Assembly (NCBI RefSeq): GCF_005845215.1
Contig: NZ_SPHO01000036.1
Coordinates: forward strand, 1 to 35,152
Direction of reading: 5' to 3'
Length of the DNA stretch: 35,152 nt
Source of the DNA: Clostridium sp. 1001271st1 H5
GTDB lineage: Bacteria > Bacillota > Clostridia > Lachnospirales > Lachnospiraceae
The notes beneath the pieces are model-generated. The model was not told the origin of the DNA. It saw only the letters and a program-made list of their open reading frames with translations, and did no database searches. Position 1 is the first letter of the stretch; every line of letters starts with the position of its first letter. The position numbers and the translations under genes are program-made. This document shows positions 23,714 to 31,064 of the stretch, one piece after another.

Positions 23714-23944
23714 ATGAATATTAAAGTGATAGGTACGGGTTGTGAAAAATGCGATGCACTATATAAAAATGTCCAAACCGCAATCAAAGAATTGGATATT
23801 GATGCGGAAATCGAAAAGGTGGAAGACCTGATAGATATTGTAAAATTGGGAGTAATGACTTCCCCCTCATTAATGGTGGATGGAAAACTGGTTATTTCTG
23901 GAAGAGTCGCTAAAAAGGAGGAACTTATCAAACTCTTCCGATAA
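23714..23944 (+). CDS. Thioredoxin-like CxxC protein (TM0996/MTH895 family)
   Basis: The 76-residue small thioredoxin-fold protein has the active site C10-E-K-C13 (TGCEKCDAL) and the cis-proline region TSPSLMVDGK. The family is found with ArsP-type permeases, where it may carry electrons or hand over the organoarsenical. It ends the rightward ars unit, ten bases after the GTPase gene, with GGGAGG as ribosome site. Confidence 0.9.
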   Translation: MNIKVIGTGCEKCDALYKNVQTAIKELDIDAEIEKVEDLIDIVKLGVMTSPSLMVDGKLVISGRVAKKEELIKLFR

Positions 23945-24020
23945 ACACTCATGGTGTTATATTCTTTAGAACGAATTGGTATCTCTTACAAATATGTTCT
24001 AACTATAGCTTTATATTTAA

Positions 24021-24065
24021 AAAAGCCATCTCCTACGTTTAACCTAAATTGCGGGAATGGCTTTT
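24021..24065 (+). terminator. Terminator of the rightward ars unit
   Basis: AAAAGCCAT (24021-24029) pairs with ATGGCTTTT (24057-24065) around a long loop, with T-rich sequence at the 3' arm. It lies about 75 bases after the thioredoxin-like gene. Confidence 0.55.
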
Positions 24066-24320
24066 ATATTATCTGACACAAACTATTAATTCCAGCCCAC
24101 CGATTCATCAGTGCATCTAAATTTTTAGTTCTGGAGCATCTGATTTTGAAGGTCAAAAACACAGCCTTTTTTCGGTATTTCAGGGCCATTTTCAGCCTCA
24201 GAACGACTATATCTTATAGTTTTATACTAAGTTCTCGCATTATTCCACGAGCGCTGTCAATATCACCACCTCAATATTCTTCCTATAAAGAACACCAAAA
24301 CCCTCCATCAATCTTGACAA

Positions 24321-24333
24321 TAGTGTTACACTA
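24321..24333. promoter_or_regulatory. Palindrome before the RHH gene, likely autoregulatory operator
   Basis: TAGTGT-T-ACACTA is a perfect 6-1-6 dyad two bases downstream of a TTGACA box. A further ACACTA half site lies at 24340-24345. The downstream gene encodes a DNA-binding ribbon-helix-helix protein, which makes self-control likely. Confidence 0.5.
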
Positions 24334-24363
24334 TGGTACACACTATACAAGGAGGTGGACAGT

Positions 24364-24522
24364 ATGGCTGTTTCTAAAAATAACGTGAGAGTACCTATAA
24401 CAATCCCCAAGGAATTAAAACAGCAGTTAGACGAACTGGCAAAAGAGGACAAGCGTACCTTTTCCAACTTATGCGCTAAAATTCTGTCTGACTATGTTGA
24501 GCAAAAAAAGGATGGTGAGTAA
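24364..24522 (+). CDS. Ribbon-helix-helix (CopG-like) DNA-binding protein
   Basis: A 52-residue protein beginning MAVSKNNVRVPITIPKEL has the RHH pattern: a beta strand (RVPITIP), helix A (KELKQQLDELAKED) and helix B (TFSNLCAKILSDYVEQ). A strong AGGAGG (24349-24354) precedes the ATG. Its stop lies three bases before the recombinase start, so they are one unit. It probably represses the recombinase or acts as a directionality or accessory factor. Confidence 0.82.
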   Translation: MAVSKNNVRVPITIPKELKQQLDELAKEDKRTFSNLCAKILSDYVEQKKDGE

Positions 24523-24525
24523 TCT

Positions 24526-26151
24526 TTGAGAATCTATATATACAGCCGTAAATCGGTATATACGGGCAAAGGGGAAAGCGTCGAAAACCAGATTGAAATG
24601 TGCAGGGAGTATATTTCAGCCAAAATCCCCGAATCAGATAAGGCGGAAATAGTCGTTTATGAAGACGAAGGCTTTTCTGCAAAAAATACGAACAGACCGC
24701 AATTTCAGCAAATGCTCCGTGATATAAAACTAAACAAACCAGAATATGTTGTTTGTTACCGCCTTGACCGTATCAGCCGTAATGTCAGTGACTTTTCTTC
24801 TCTGATTGAAGACTTGAACAGCTATAATATTTCATTTGTCTGTATCAAGGAAGAATTCGACACCTCAAAGCCTATGGGAAAGGCCATGATGTACATAGCT
24901 TCGGTTTTCGCCCAACTGGAAAGAGAAACGATTGCAGAGCGTGTCCGTGACAATATGCTAATGCTGGCAAGGACCGGACGTTGGCTGGGCGGCACTACCC
25001 CTACAGGATTTACCTCTGAAAAGATGCAGGAAATCATCATTGACGGTAAAATCAAGACTTCCTGCAAGCTAAAGGACAATCCTGAGGAGCTTAAAACCAT
25101 CGACTGTATTCTGGAAAAGTTCTTAGAACTGCGGAGCATATCCGGCGTAAGCAAATACTTAATCAAGCAAGGAATCAAATCACGTACAGGAAAAATGTTC
25201 TCTCTGTTAGGCATTAAAGAAATACTGCAAAATCCGGTTTACTGTATTGCTGATGAAGACGCATGGGAATACTTTACGGAACATCATTCAGACGTTTGCT
25301 TTGAAAAAACCGAGTGTTCCAATAAATACGGTCTGCTGACATACAATAAACGTGATTATAGGAAGAAAAATGCCCCAAGACAGGGTATGGATAAATGGAT
25401 TGTAGCCATCGGAAAGCACAAGGGGCGTATTTCCGGTAAAAAGTGGGTGGCCATTCAGAACATCTTGAAAGATAACATCCCCACAGGTACGAAACCTGCT
25501 GTCATGCATAATGACTATTCCCTGCTGTCCGGATTAATCTTCTGCGACAAGTGCCAGAGCCGGATGTTTGCAAAGCAGCGAAGCGGCAAAGGCAGCAACC
25601 GTGAACTCTACGACTATATTTGTAACAACAAACTGCGTGGAGGTTTAAAATTATGTGACTGTCAAAATCTCAATGGACAGCAGGCGGACGATATTGTTTG
25701 TGAATACCTTATGCAGTACACGGATGAAAATTCCGGCATCTACAAGCTTCTGGAAAAGCTGAAACAGGATTTACAGGGCCAGACACAAAAAAGTCCCCTA
25801 TCAGTCATTGATGACAAAATCACCAAATGTAACAGCGAGATGGACAACCTAATCAACACACTGTCGCACGGAAACTTAGGCGCAGCTTTCATTGAACGTG
25901 TAAATGCAAGAATCATGGAACTGGACAAAGAACTGGCTTCCATGAAAGAAGAAAAAAAACGTCTGCAAAAGGATGTCAGCGTCATAACTGACAAGGAAAT
26001 CCAAGTTGATATGCTGTCCACGGCGTTATCCAGCTTCAAAGACAATTTCCATACGCTGACGATTGAAGAAAAGCGTACCTTAATCAAGCTGATGGTTAAG
26101 AAAATTGTCTGGGATGGAAAAGACCTCCATATTTTTATCGACGGCGAGTAG
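24526..26151 (+). CDS. Large serine recombinase (site-specific integrase)
   Basis: The 541-residue protein has an N-terminal resolvase/invertase domain with the nucleophile S10 in YSRKS and arginines in YRLDRISR, a recombinase domain (about 155-265), a zinc ribbon (about 334-380, with C340, C343 and later cysteines) and a C-terminal coiled coil (about 410-490). It starts with TTG at 24526, with GGATGG in the end of the RHH gene as ribosome site. It lies 50 bases from a truncated feoB, as expected of an integrase at the end of its element, and should cut attP and attB without a supercoiling need. It appears intact. Confidence 0.93.
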   Translation: MRIYIYSRKSVYTGKGESVENQIEMCREYISAKIPESDKAEIVVYEDEGFSAKNTNRPQFQQMLRDIKLNKPEYVVCYRLDRISRNVSDFSSLIEDLNSYNISFVCIKEEFDTSKPMGKAMMYIASVFAQLERETIAERVRDNMLMLARTGRWLGGTTPTGFTSEKMQEIIIDGKIKTSCKLKDNPEELKTIDCILEKFLELRSISGVSKYLIKQGIKSRTGKMFSLLGIKEILQNPVYCIADEDAWEYFTEHHSDVCFEKTECSNKYGLLTYNKRDYRKKNAPRQGMDKWIVAIGKHKGRISGKKWVAIQNILKDNIPTGTKPAVMHNDYSLLSGLIFCDKCQSRMFAKQRSGKGSNRELYDYICNNKLRGGLKLCDCQNLNGQQADDIVCEYLMQYTDENSGIYKLLEKLKQDLQGQTQKSPLSVIDDKITKCNSEMDNLINTLSHGNLGAAFIERVNARIMELDKELASMKEEKKRLQKDVSVITDKEIQVDMLSTALSSFKDNFHTLTIEEKRTLIKLMVKKIVWDGKDLHIFIDGE

Positions 26152-26189
26152 GGAACTGTCAGCCCTCTACTCGTCGTATGGAGCAAAGT

Positions 26190-26215
26190 TACCCTTTGGG
26201 TGGTGGCGCATTTCC
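26190..26215. other. Probable attachment junction (attR-like) in feoB
   Basis: FeoB reading frame sequence becomes recognisable at the codons for FPTLIAIISMFF (from about 26206), preceded by a GC-rich GGTGGTGGCGC run. The intact family normally reads a PCNGRFPT-like sequence here. The crossover therefore lies about 26195-26212; the exact core cannot be fixed without attL or attB. Confidence 0.5.
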
Positions 26216-26939
26216 CACCCTCATTGCAATTATCTCCATGTTCTTTGTGGGAGTGTCCGGAGGAGCCTTTGACTCCATGCTGTCAGCCCTGCTTCTGACC
26301 CTGTTTATTGTTCTGGGTGTGTGCATGACTTTTGTTGTCTCCAAAGGACTTTCCATGACCGTATTAAAGGGAATCCCCTCCTCCTTTACCCTGGAGCTGC
26401 CTCCCTACAGGCGTCCCCAGATTGGCAAGGTAATTGTCCGCTCCATCTTTGACCGGACACTGTTCGTGCTGGGAAGGGCTATTGCGGTGGCTGCCCCTGC
26501 CGGCCTGTTAATCTGGGTCATGGCAAATGTGCAGGTGGGCGGCATTACCCTGTTAGCCCACTGCTCCGGTTTCCTGGACCCATTTGCAAGGCTTCTGGGC
26601 ATGGACGGCGTAATTCTCATGGCATTCATCCTGGGACTGCCTGCCAATGAAATTGTCATTCCCATCATTATCATGGCCTATATGGCCCAGGGCAGCCTTC
26701 TGGAATTTGACAGTCTGGCGCAGCTGCGGGATTTGCTGGTAAATAACGGCTGGACCTGGATTACCGCTGTCAGTACCATGCTCTTCTCCCTGATGCACTG
26801 GCCCTGCACCACCACGCTCCTTACCATCCGCAAGGAATCAGGCAGCTTCAAATGGACTGTCATTTCCTTCCTGGTGCCTACGGTCTGCGGAATCGTACTT
26901 TGCTTTGCCTTTGCAAGCGTGGCCCGGATGTTTGTATAG
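26200..26939 (+). pseudogene. feoB: Ferrous iron transport protein B, C-terminal part only
   Basis: About 245 residues match the C-terminal membrane gate region of FeoB: FPTLIAIISMFFVG, then PYRRPQIGKVIVRS, DPFARLLGMDGVILMAFILG, LPANEIVIP and STMLFSLMHWPCTTTLL. The N-terminal G domain and first Gate motif (roughly the first 60-65 percent of the protein) are missing in the window. An ATG at 26178 opens the frame inside recombinase-side sequence but has no ribosome site. The host iron transporter is thus interrupted by the element; whether another feoB exists cannot be seen. Confidence 0.88.
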
Positions 26940-26964
26940 CAAGCGTGGCCCGGATGTTTGTATA
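26913..26964 (+). repeat. 26-base tandem duplication over the feoB stop
   Basis: The 26-base unit at 26913-26938 is repeated exactly at 26939-26964. The first copy encodes the last FeoB residues and the first two bases of its TAG stop (26937-26939). Likely a local replication slip. Confidence 0.95.
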
Positions 26965-27002
26965 AAATGTATTTCCCCGCCGCAAAGGACAGCTGAGCAA
27001 AA

Positions 27003-27046
27003 AGGATGGGACAGCAGCACACATATGCCTGTGCTGCGTCCCATCC
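27003..27046. terminator. Strong bidirectional terminator between feoB and groEL
   Basis: An 18-bp stem with one bulged base and an 8-base loop, followed by TTATTTTTT on the plus strand and TTTT on the minus strand. It ends both feoB and groEL transcription. Confidence 0.85.
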
Positions 27047-27084
27047 TCATTATTTTTTATCAGTTAAATATCATGCCTTACGGA

Positions 27085-28707
27085 TTAATACATTCCGCCC
27101 ATATCAGGTGCTGCGGGGCCTGCCGGAGCCGGCTCCTTAATATTGGCAACAACAGTCTCTGTTGTCAGCAGTGTGGAGGCAACGCTGGTTGCGTTCTGAA
27201 GAGCGCTTCTGGTAACCTTTACAGGATCCAGGATGCCAGCTTCAATCATATCCACATACTCTTCCTTGTAAGCGTCAAAGCCGTGGCCTACAGGAGACTC
27301 TTTTACTTTATTTACAACAACGGAGCCTTCCAGTCCTGCGTTGGCTACGATGTGGAACAGAGGAGCTTCCAGAGCCTTTAAGATAATTCTGGCGCCTGTC
27401 TTCTCGTCGCCTTCCAGTCCGTCAGCAACGCTCTTTACTTCTCCTGCTGCGTGTACATATGCAGAGCCGCCGCCTGCGATGATGCCTTCCTCAACAGCTG
27501 CCCTTGTAGCGTTCAGCGCATCTTCCATGCGAAGCTTTGCTTCCTTCATCTCTGTCTCGGTAGCAGCGCCAACACGGATAACAGCTACGCCGCCTGCCAG
27601 CTTGGCCAGACGCTCCTGCAGCTTCTCCCTGTCAAAGTCAGAGGTGGTTTCCTCAATCTGCTTGCGAATCTGGGATACCCTTGCTGCAATGGCATCCTTA
27701 TCGCCCATGCCGTCAACAATGATGGTGTTCTCCTTCTGAACCTTAACGGATTTTGCACGTCCTAACTGCTCCATGGTTGCATCCTTCAAATCCAGACCCA
27801 GTTCCTCGGAGATAACCGTACCGCCTGTGAGGATAGCGATATCCTGCAGCATCTCTTTTCTTCTGTCGCCGTAGCCGGGAGCCTTAACAGCAACTACATT
27901 GAATGTGCCTCTCAGCTTGTTTACAATCAGGGTGGTCAGTGCTTCGCCTTCCACATCCTCAGCAATGATGAGAAGTCTTGCGCCCATCTTAACTACCTGC
28001 TCTAACAGCGGAAGTAAATCCTGGATATTGGAAATCTTCTTATCAGTAATCAGCACGTATGGGTCGTCTAAATTAGCTTCCATCTTATCCATATCCGTGC
28101 ACATATAAGCGGACAGGTAACCTCTGTCGAACTGCATACCTTCAACCAGGTCAAGCTCTGTCTTCATGGTCTTGGATTCTTCAATGGTGATAACGCCGTC
28201 CTTGGAAACCTTCTCCATAGCGTCTGCTACCATGGTTCCCACTTCGTCATCAGAAGCAGAGATGGCAGCTACTCTTGCAATCTGCTCCTTGCCGTTGATT
28301 GGCTTGCTCATCTTCTTGATGGCTTCCACGGCTGCGTCTGTAGCCTTCTTCATTCCCTTTCTCAGGATGATTGGGTTGGCGCCTGCTGCCAGGTTCTTCA
28401 TGCCTTCGTTTACCATGGCCTGGGCCAGAACAGTTGCTGTGGTGGTACCGTCGCCGGCCACGTCGTTGGTCTTGGAAGCAACTTCCTTAATCAGCTGTGC
28501 GCCCATATTCTCATATGGATCCTGCAGCTCGATTTCCTTTGCAATGGTAACGCCGTCGTTTGTAATTAACGGAGCGCCAAAGGACTTATCCAGGACAACG
28601 TTGCGTCCTTTCGGTCCAAGGGTAACACGTACTGTATCTGCTAACTGGTTAACGCCTGCTTCCAGTGCCTTGCGGGCCTCTACGCCGTACTTAATCTGCT
28701 TTGCCAT
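27085..28707 (-). CDS. groEL: Chaperonin GroEL
   Basis: The 540-residue Hsp60 subunit forms the double-ring folding chamber with GroES and hydrolyses ATP. Visible marks are GPKGRNVVLDKS, the ATP-binding GDGTTTATVLAQ, AAVEEGIIAGGG and a C-terminal GGM-type tail (DMGGMY). The ribosome site GGAGG precedes the ATG. It follows groES by 58 bases and shares the CIRCE-controlled promoter upstream of groES. Confidence 0.98.
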   Translation of the reverse strand: MAKQIKYGVEARKALEAGVNQLADTVRVTLGPKGRNVVLDKSFGAPLITNDGVTIAKEIELQDPYENMGAQLIKEVASKTNDVAGDGTTTATVLAQAMVNEGMKNLAAGANPIILRKGMKKATDAAVEAIKKMSKPINGKEQIARVAAISASDDEVGTMVADAMEKVSKDGVITIEESKTMKTELDLVEGMQFDRGYLSAYMCTDMDKMEANLDDPYVLITDKKISNIQDLLPLLEQVVKMGARLLIIAEDVEGEALTTLIVNKLRGTFNVVAVKAPGYGDRRKEMLQDIAILTGGTVISEELGLDLKDATMEQLGRAKSVKVQKENTIIVDGMGDKDAIAARVSQIRKQIEETTSDFDREKLQERLAKLAGGVAVIRVGAATETEMKEAKLRMEDALNATRAAVEEGIIAGGGSAYVHAAGEVKSVADGLEGDEKTGARIILKALEAPLFHIVANAGLEGSVVVNKVKESPVGHGFDAYKEEYVDMIEAGILDPVKVTRSALQNATSVASTLLTTETVVANIKEPAPAGPAAPDMGGMY

Positions 28708-28765
28708 CTTTCATCAACCTCCAATATTTTATGTTCTACAATGTAATGTCCTGCTGTATTATTTA

Positions 28766-29050
28766 TTATTCTACAACTGCCAGGATATCGTTCTGCTTTA
28801 CGATAACGTACTTCTCATCCTCAATCTCCACTTCTGTGCCTGAGTACTTGGAGTAGATTACCTTGTCGCCGGCCTTAACCTGCATGGTTACTTCCTTGCC
28901 GTCAATAACTCCGCCTGGTCCCACTGCGATGACCTCTGCCTGCTGCGGCTTCTCCTTGGCTGCCCCCGGAAGGACGATGCCTGATTTTGTTGTCTCTTCT
29001 GCAACTAACTGCTTTAACACTACCTTGTCAAACAATGGTACTAACTTCAT
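28766..29050 (-). CDS. groES: Co-chaperonin GroES
   Basis: The 94-residue protein has the Hsp10 pattern: KLVPLFDKVVLK, then ETTKSGIVLPGAAKEKP containing the mobile loop, AEVIAVGPGG and KVIYSKYSGTEV. It caps the GroEL chamber. AGGAGGAATTC precedes the ATG. It is the first gene of the groESL operon, behind a HrcA-type operator. Confidence 0.98.
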   Translation of the reverse strand: MKLVPLFDKVVLKQLVAEETTKSGIVLPGAAKEKPQQAEVIAVGPGGVIDGKEVTMQVKAGDKVIYSKYSGTEVEIEDEKYVIVKQNDILAVVE

Positions 29051-29132
29051 GATTGAATTCCTCCTTACACGATATTCTGATTTTTCTTTCTTGTTTTCTT
29101 TTCCTTACTTCTTTCTTTTGCTCACATGATAT

Positions 29133-29161
29133 GTTATATCACCAGTTATTAGCACTGTCAA
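29133..29161 (-). promoter_or_regulatory. groESL promoter
   Basis: On the minus strand TTGACA (29161-29156) and TATAAC (29138-29133) are 17 bases apart. The -35 box lies within the CIRCE element, so HrcA binding would block it. Confidence 0.85.
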
Positions 29162-29175
29162 GAGTTGAGTGCTAA
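29149..29175. promoter_or_regulatory. CIRCE operator (HrcA binding site)
   Basis: TTAGCACTG-N9-GAGTGCTAA matches the consensus TTAGCACTC-N9-GAGTGCTAA with a single mismatch. It overlaps the groESL promoter and indicates heat-shock control by HrcA. Confidence 0.93.
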
Positions 29176-29313
29176 TTTCTTTTAATTTTATTGTTTTTTT
29201 ACAATTTGCTGTTTCTTTTTTTTTCCATTCGTATTACAATAATAACAATAAGGCATAATATGACCCATAGGGGAGCTTTTATGCATCACCATTACAAGAA
29301 AGGGGTTTTTGGC

Positions 29314-29934
29314 ATGGCAAAGAAAGGTTGGGGTAAATTCGTAGCATTTGCAGCAGTGACCGGTGCTGTGGCTGCCGGTGTTTCCTACGTACTTCAGTAT
29401 AAGACATACCACAGGGAGCTGGAAAAGGATTTCCGGGAATTTGAGGATGGCGGCGAGGACAGGACCGATGAGGACGGCACAGAGCGCACCATTGACACAC
29501 GCAGCCTGGACCGCAATTACATCTCTCTTTCCTCCAGCAAGGACGAATTCAAGGTTGCTGCCAAGGATATGGCCCAGGCAACAAAGAACGTCCTTAAGGA
29601 TGCCGGAAGCCTGTTATCAGACACTGCCCATGAGGCGGTTTCCGCTGCCGTGGACACGGCCCAGATTGCACTCCAGACCGTGAAGTCCAAGAAAGCGGAT
29701 TTCATGGATGAGCACTCCAGGGATAAGGATGATGATTCTGATTTATTTGAAGATGAGGGATTTCTGGATGACGACTATGTGGATGAGGACGACCTCTATG
29801 ATTACCGGCGCATGGACGGCAGTTCCTCCTATGATTCAGGAGACCTTACGGAAGATGATTACGATGACAGCAGCCAGGAGGAAGCGGAAGCAGTCCGCCC
29901 CACTGCTATCATCGAGGAAGATACGCTGGATTAG
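29314..29934 (+). CDS. Membrane-anchored acidic protein, unknown function
   Basis: About 206 residues. A basic start (MAKKGWGKF) is followed by one hydrophobic segment (residues 10-26), a mixed helical part with a coiled-coil-like KNVLKDAGSLLSDTAHEAVS region, and a long strongly acidic tail rich in D and E. No known domain is recognised; similar proteins are common in Lachnospiraceae. AGGGG spaced eight bases from the ATG at 29314 supports this start; an ATG at 29281 with GGGGAG is an alternative. It is divergent from groESL. Confidence 0.75.
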   Translation: MAKKGWGKFVAFAAVTGAVAAGVSYVLQYKTYHRELEKDFREFEDGGEDRTDEDGTERTIDTRSLDRNYISLSSSKDEFKVAAKDMAQATKNVLKDAGSLLSDTAHEAVSAAVDTAQIALQTVKSKKADFMDEHSRDKDDDSDLFEDEGFLDDDYVDEDDLYDYRRMDGSSSYDSGDLTEDDYDDSSQEEAEAVRPTAIIEEDTLD

Positions 29935-29992
29935 AACAAAACATATCAGCCGGACGGAAACATGTACGGCGGTATAAGGCAATATACAGCAA

Positions 29993-30035
29993 AAAAGTCC
30001 CGGGGACACAAAACCATCATGTCTCCGGGACTTTT
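29993..30035. terminator. Bidirectional terminator
   Basis: A 16-bp stem with one mismatch (29993-30008 with 30020-30035), with A and T runs at the ends, lies between two convergent genes. Confidence 0.85.
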
Positions 30036-30046
30036 CTGCCCCCATT

Positions 30047-31012
30047 CTATTCTTCCCAGGCCAGAAGGTTAATCCATACCGGCTGGTCAGCCAGATTGCC
30101 GTCCATGATATAGGCATGGCTGTCATCCTCCTGGGACATCAGCTGGTATTCCCCCTGCTCCTCTATATAAATCCAGCGGTGGTCCAGCTGCACTGTGCCG
30201 TCCTTTGTCTCCAGCTTCCAGGTGGATGTCTCCCCCTCCTGGTTCAGGGTGGTATAAGTCACTTCCCCCTCCATCCTGTCACCGGAAAACCTTCCTGTCT
30301 TGCACACGTCCCTGGCCTCCCCTTCCGGGCCGGTCTCATAATAGCAGTATCCGGTATGGCCCTGCCCCTCCATCTTTCCGTCCTTCCACAGTCCCTGGGA
30401 GTAATCGTACCTGGGCGCATCCAGCTCAACCACCTGGAGGGCCGTACATTCCCCTTCCGGCTTTCCATTCTGGAAGGTACCGTAATACAGGGTCTTAGGC
30501 ATGGTGAGCACCAGACCCATGCCTTCTATGGACCCGCTGAATGACTGGCCGTCATAGAGATACCGTGTTCCGCCCATAGCCTCATAAAACAACGTCATAA
30601 GCGTCTCTTCCTCACGGTCCATCACCCGGGCCGCGGTCTCCAAATCCTGTGCCTCCAAGGCTTCCATGATTTCCGCCAGGACCTCTTTCTGGGACTGCGT
30701 TACATCCGGCAGTATCTCTATTTCCTCCCCTTTTCTCCGGGCCGAGTCCGCTCCTCCACCTTCCTGTACACCGGCTGCTCCCATTGAAGCGCCTGCCGCA
30801 CCTGAATCAGCAGCATTCCCCATGAGCCTCCCATTTTCATTCGCTGCAGGTCCTTCCTGACCATACATCCAGCCATATCCACTGTCCGGCCTGCCATAGG
30901 CCTGGTCACAGACCCTGCCATGGGCCCTGTCATATTGGCCCCAGCAGGCGCTGATTCCCAGTACCGCTGCAAAGGCAGCCACAGCAGCCAAATCTGTCCA
31001 TCTATCTTTCAT
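30047..31012 (-). CDS. MORN-repeat lipoprotein or anchored protein
   Basis: The 321-residue protein has an N-terminal hydrophobic segment ending in ISAC, a possible lipobox. A glycine/alanine-rich linker and an acidic helical region (about 105-155) come next. Three MORN-like repeats follow: YYGTFQNGKPEGEC, QGLWKDGKMEGQGHTG and KTGRFSGDRMEGEVTY. MORN repeats bind lipid or protein partners. The frame opens earlier, through the end of the MocR gene, but the MKDRWTDL start at 31012 gives a proper signal sequence, with AGGAAGGGA upstream. It lies 52 bases after the MocR gene on the same strand and may be cotranscribed. Confidence 0.8.
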   Translation of the reverse strand: MKDRWTDLAAVAAFAAVLGISACWGQYDRAHGRVCDQAYGRPDSGYGWMYGQEGPAANENGRLMGNAADSGAAGASMGAAGVQEGGGADSARRKGEEIEILPDVTQSQKEVLAEIMEALEAQDLETAARVMDREEETLMTLFYEAMGGTRYLYDGQSFSGSIEGMGLVLTMPKTLYYGTFQNGKPEGECTALQVVELDAPRYDYSQGLWKDGKMEGQGHTGYCYYETGPEGEARDVCKTGRFSGDRMEGEVTYTTLNQEGETSTWKLETKDGTVQLDHRWIYIEEQGEYQLMSQEDDSHAYIMDGNLADQPVWINLLAWEE

Positions 31013-31064
31013 GGCATACCATTCCCTTCCTGTAAACTTGTCTCTTAATAATCCATTCAGCTGC

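Larger units (their letters stand above)
23945..24363. other. Gene-free stretch between ars unit and recombination genes
   Basis: No gene is supported. It holds the terminator at 24021-24065, a featureless stretch to about 24310 with only weak shadow frames, then the promoter and palindrome region of the ribbon-helix-helix gene. TTGACA lies at 24314-24319, but no good -10 at 17 bases is seen. Confidence 0.5.
1..26205. mobile_element. Putative large integrated element (right end and cargo)
   Basis: The right boundary is inferred from a serine recombinase that ends 50 bases before the C-terminal half of feoB; the N-terminal half of feoB is nowhere in the window. The element would therefore start left of position 1. 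Cargo seen inside includes two IS elements, an apparent group II intron fragment, a gene remnant and three self-regulated metabolic or resistance modules, a composition typical of an island. No conjugation, replication or relaxase genes are visible, so it cannot be called an ICE from this window. The left part could also be ordinary chromosome next to a smaller, rearranged element. The limits are inference. Confidence 0.45.

Noticed and set aside
24146..24388. 80-codon plus-strand frame before the RHH gene
   Set aside because: No ribosome site, odd composition, and it runs across the RHH promoter and start in another frame.
26178..26205. ATG at 26178 as a new start giving a short functional FeoB
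   Set aside because: No ribosome site precedes it, and the first residues come from recombinase-side sequence; the G domain is absent.
29188..29500. Minus-strand frames upstream of groES
   Set aside because: They overlap the CIRCE side and the well-supported acidic protein gene; no ribosome sites.
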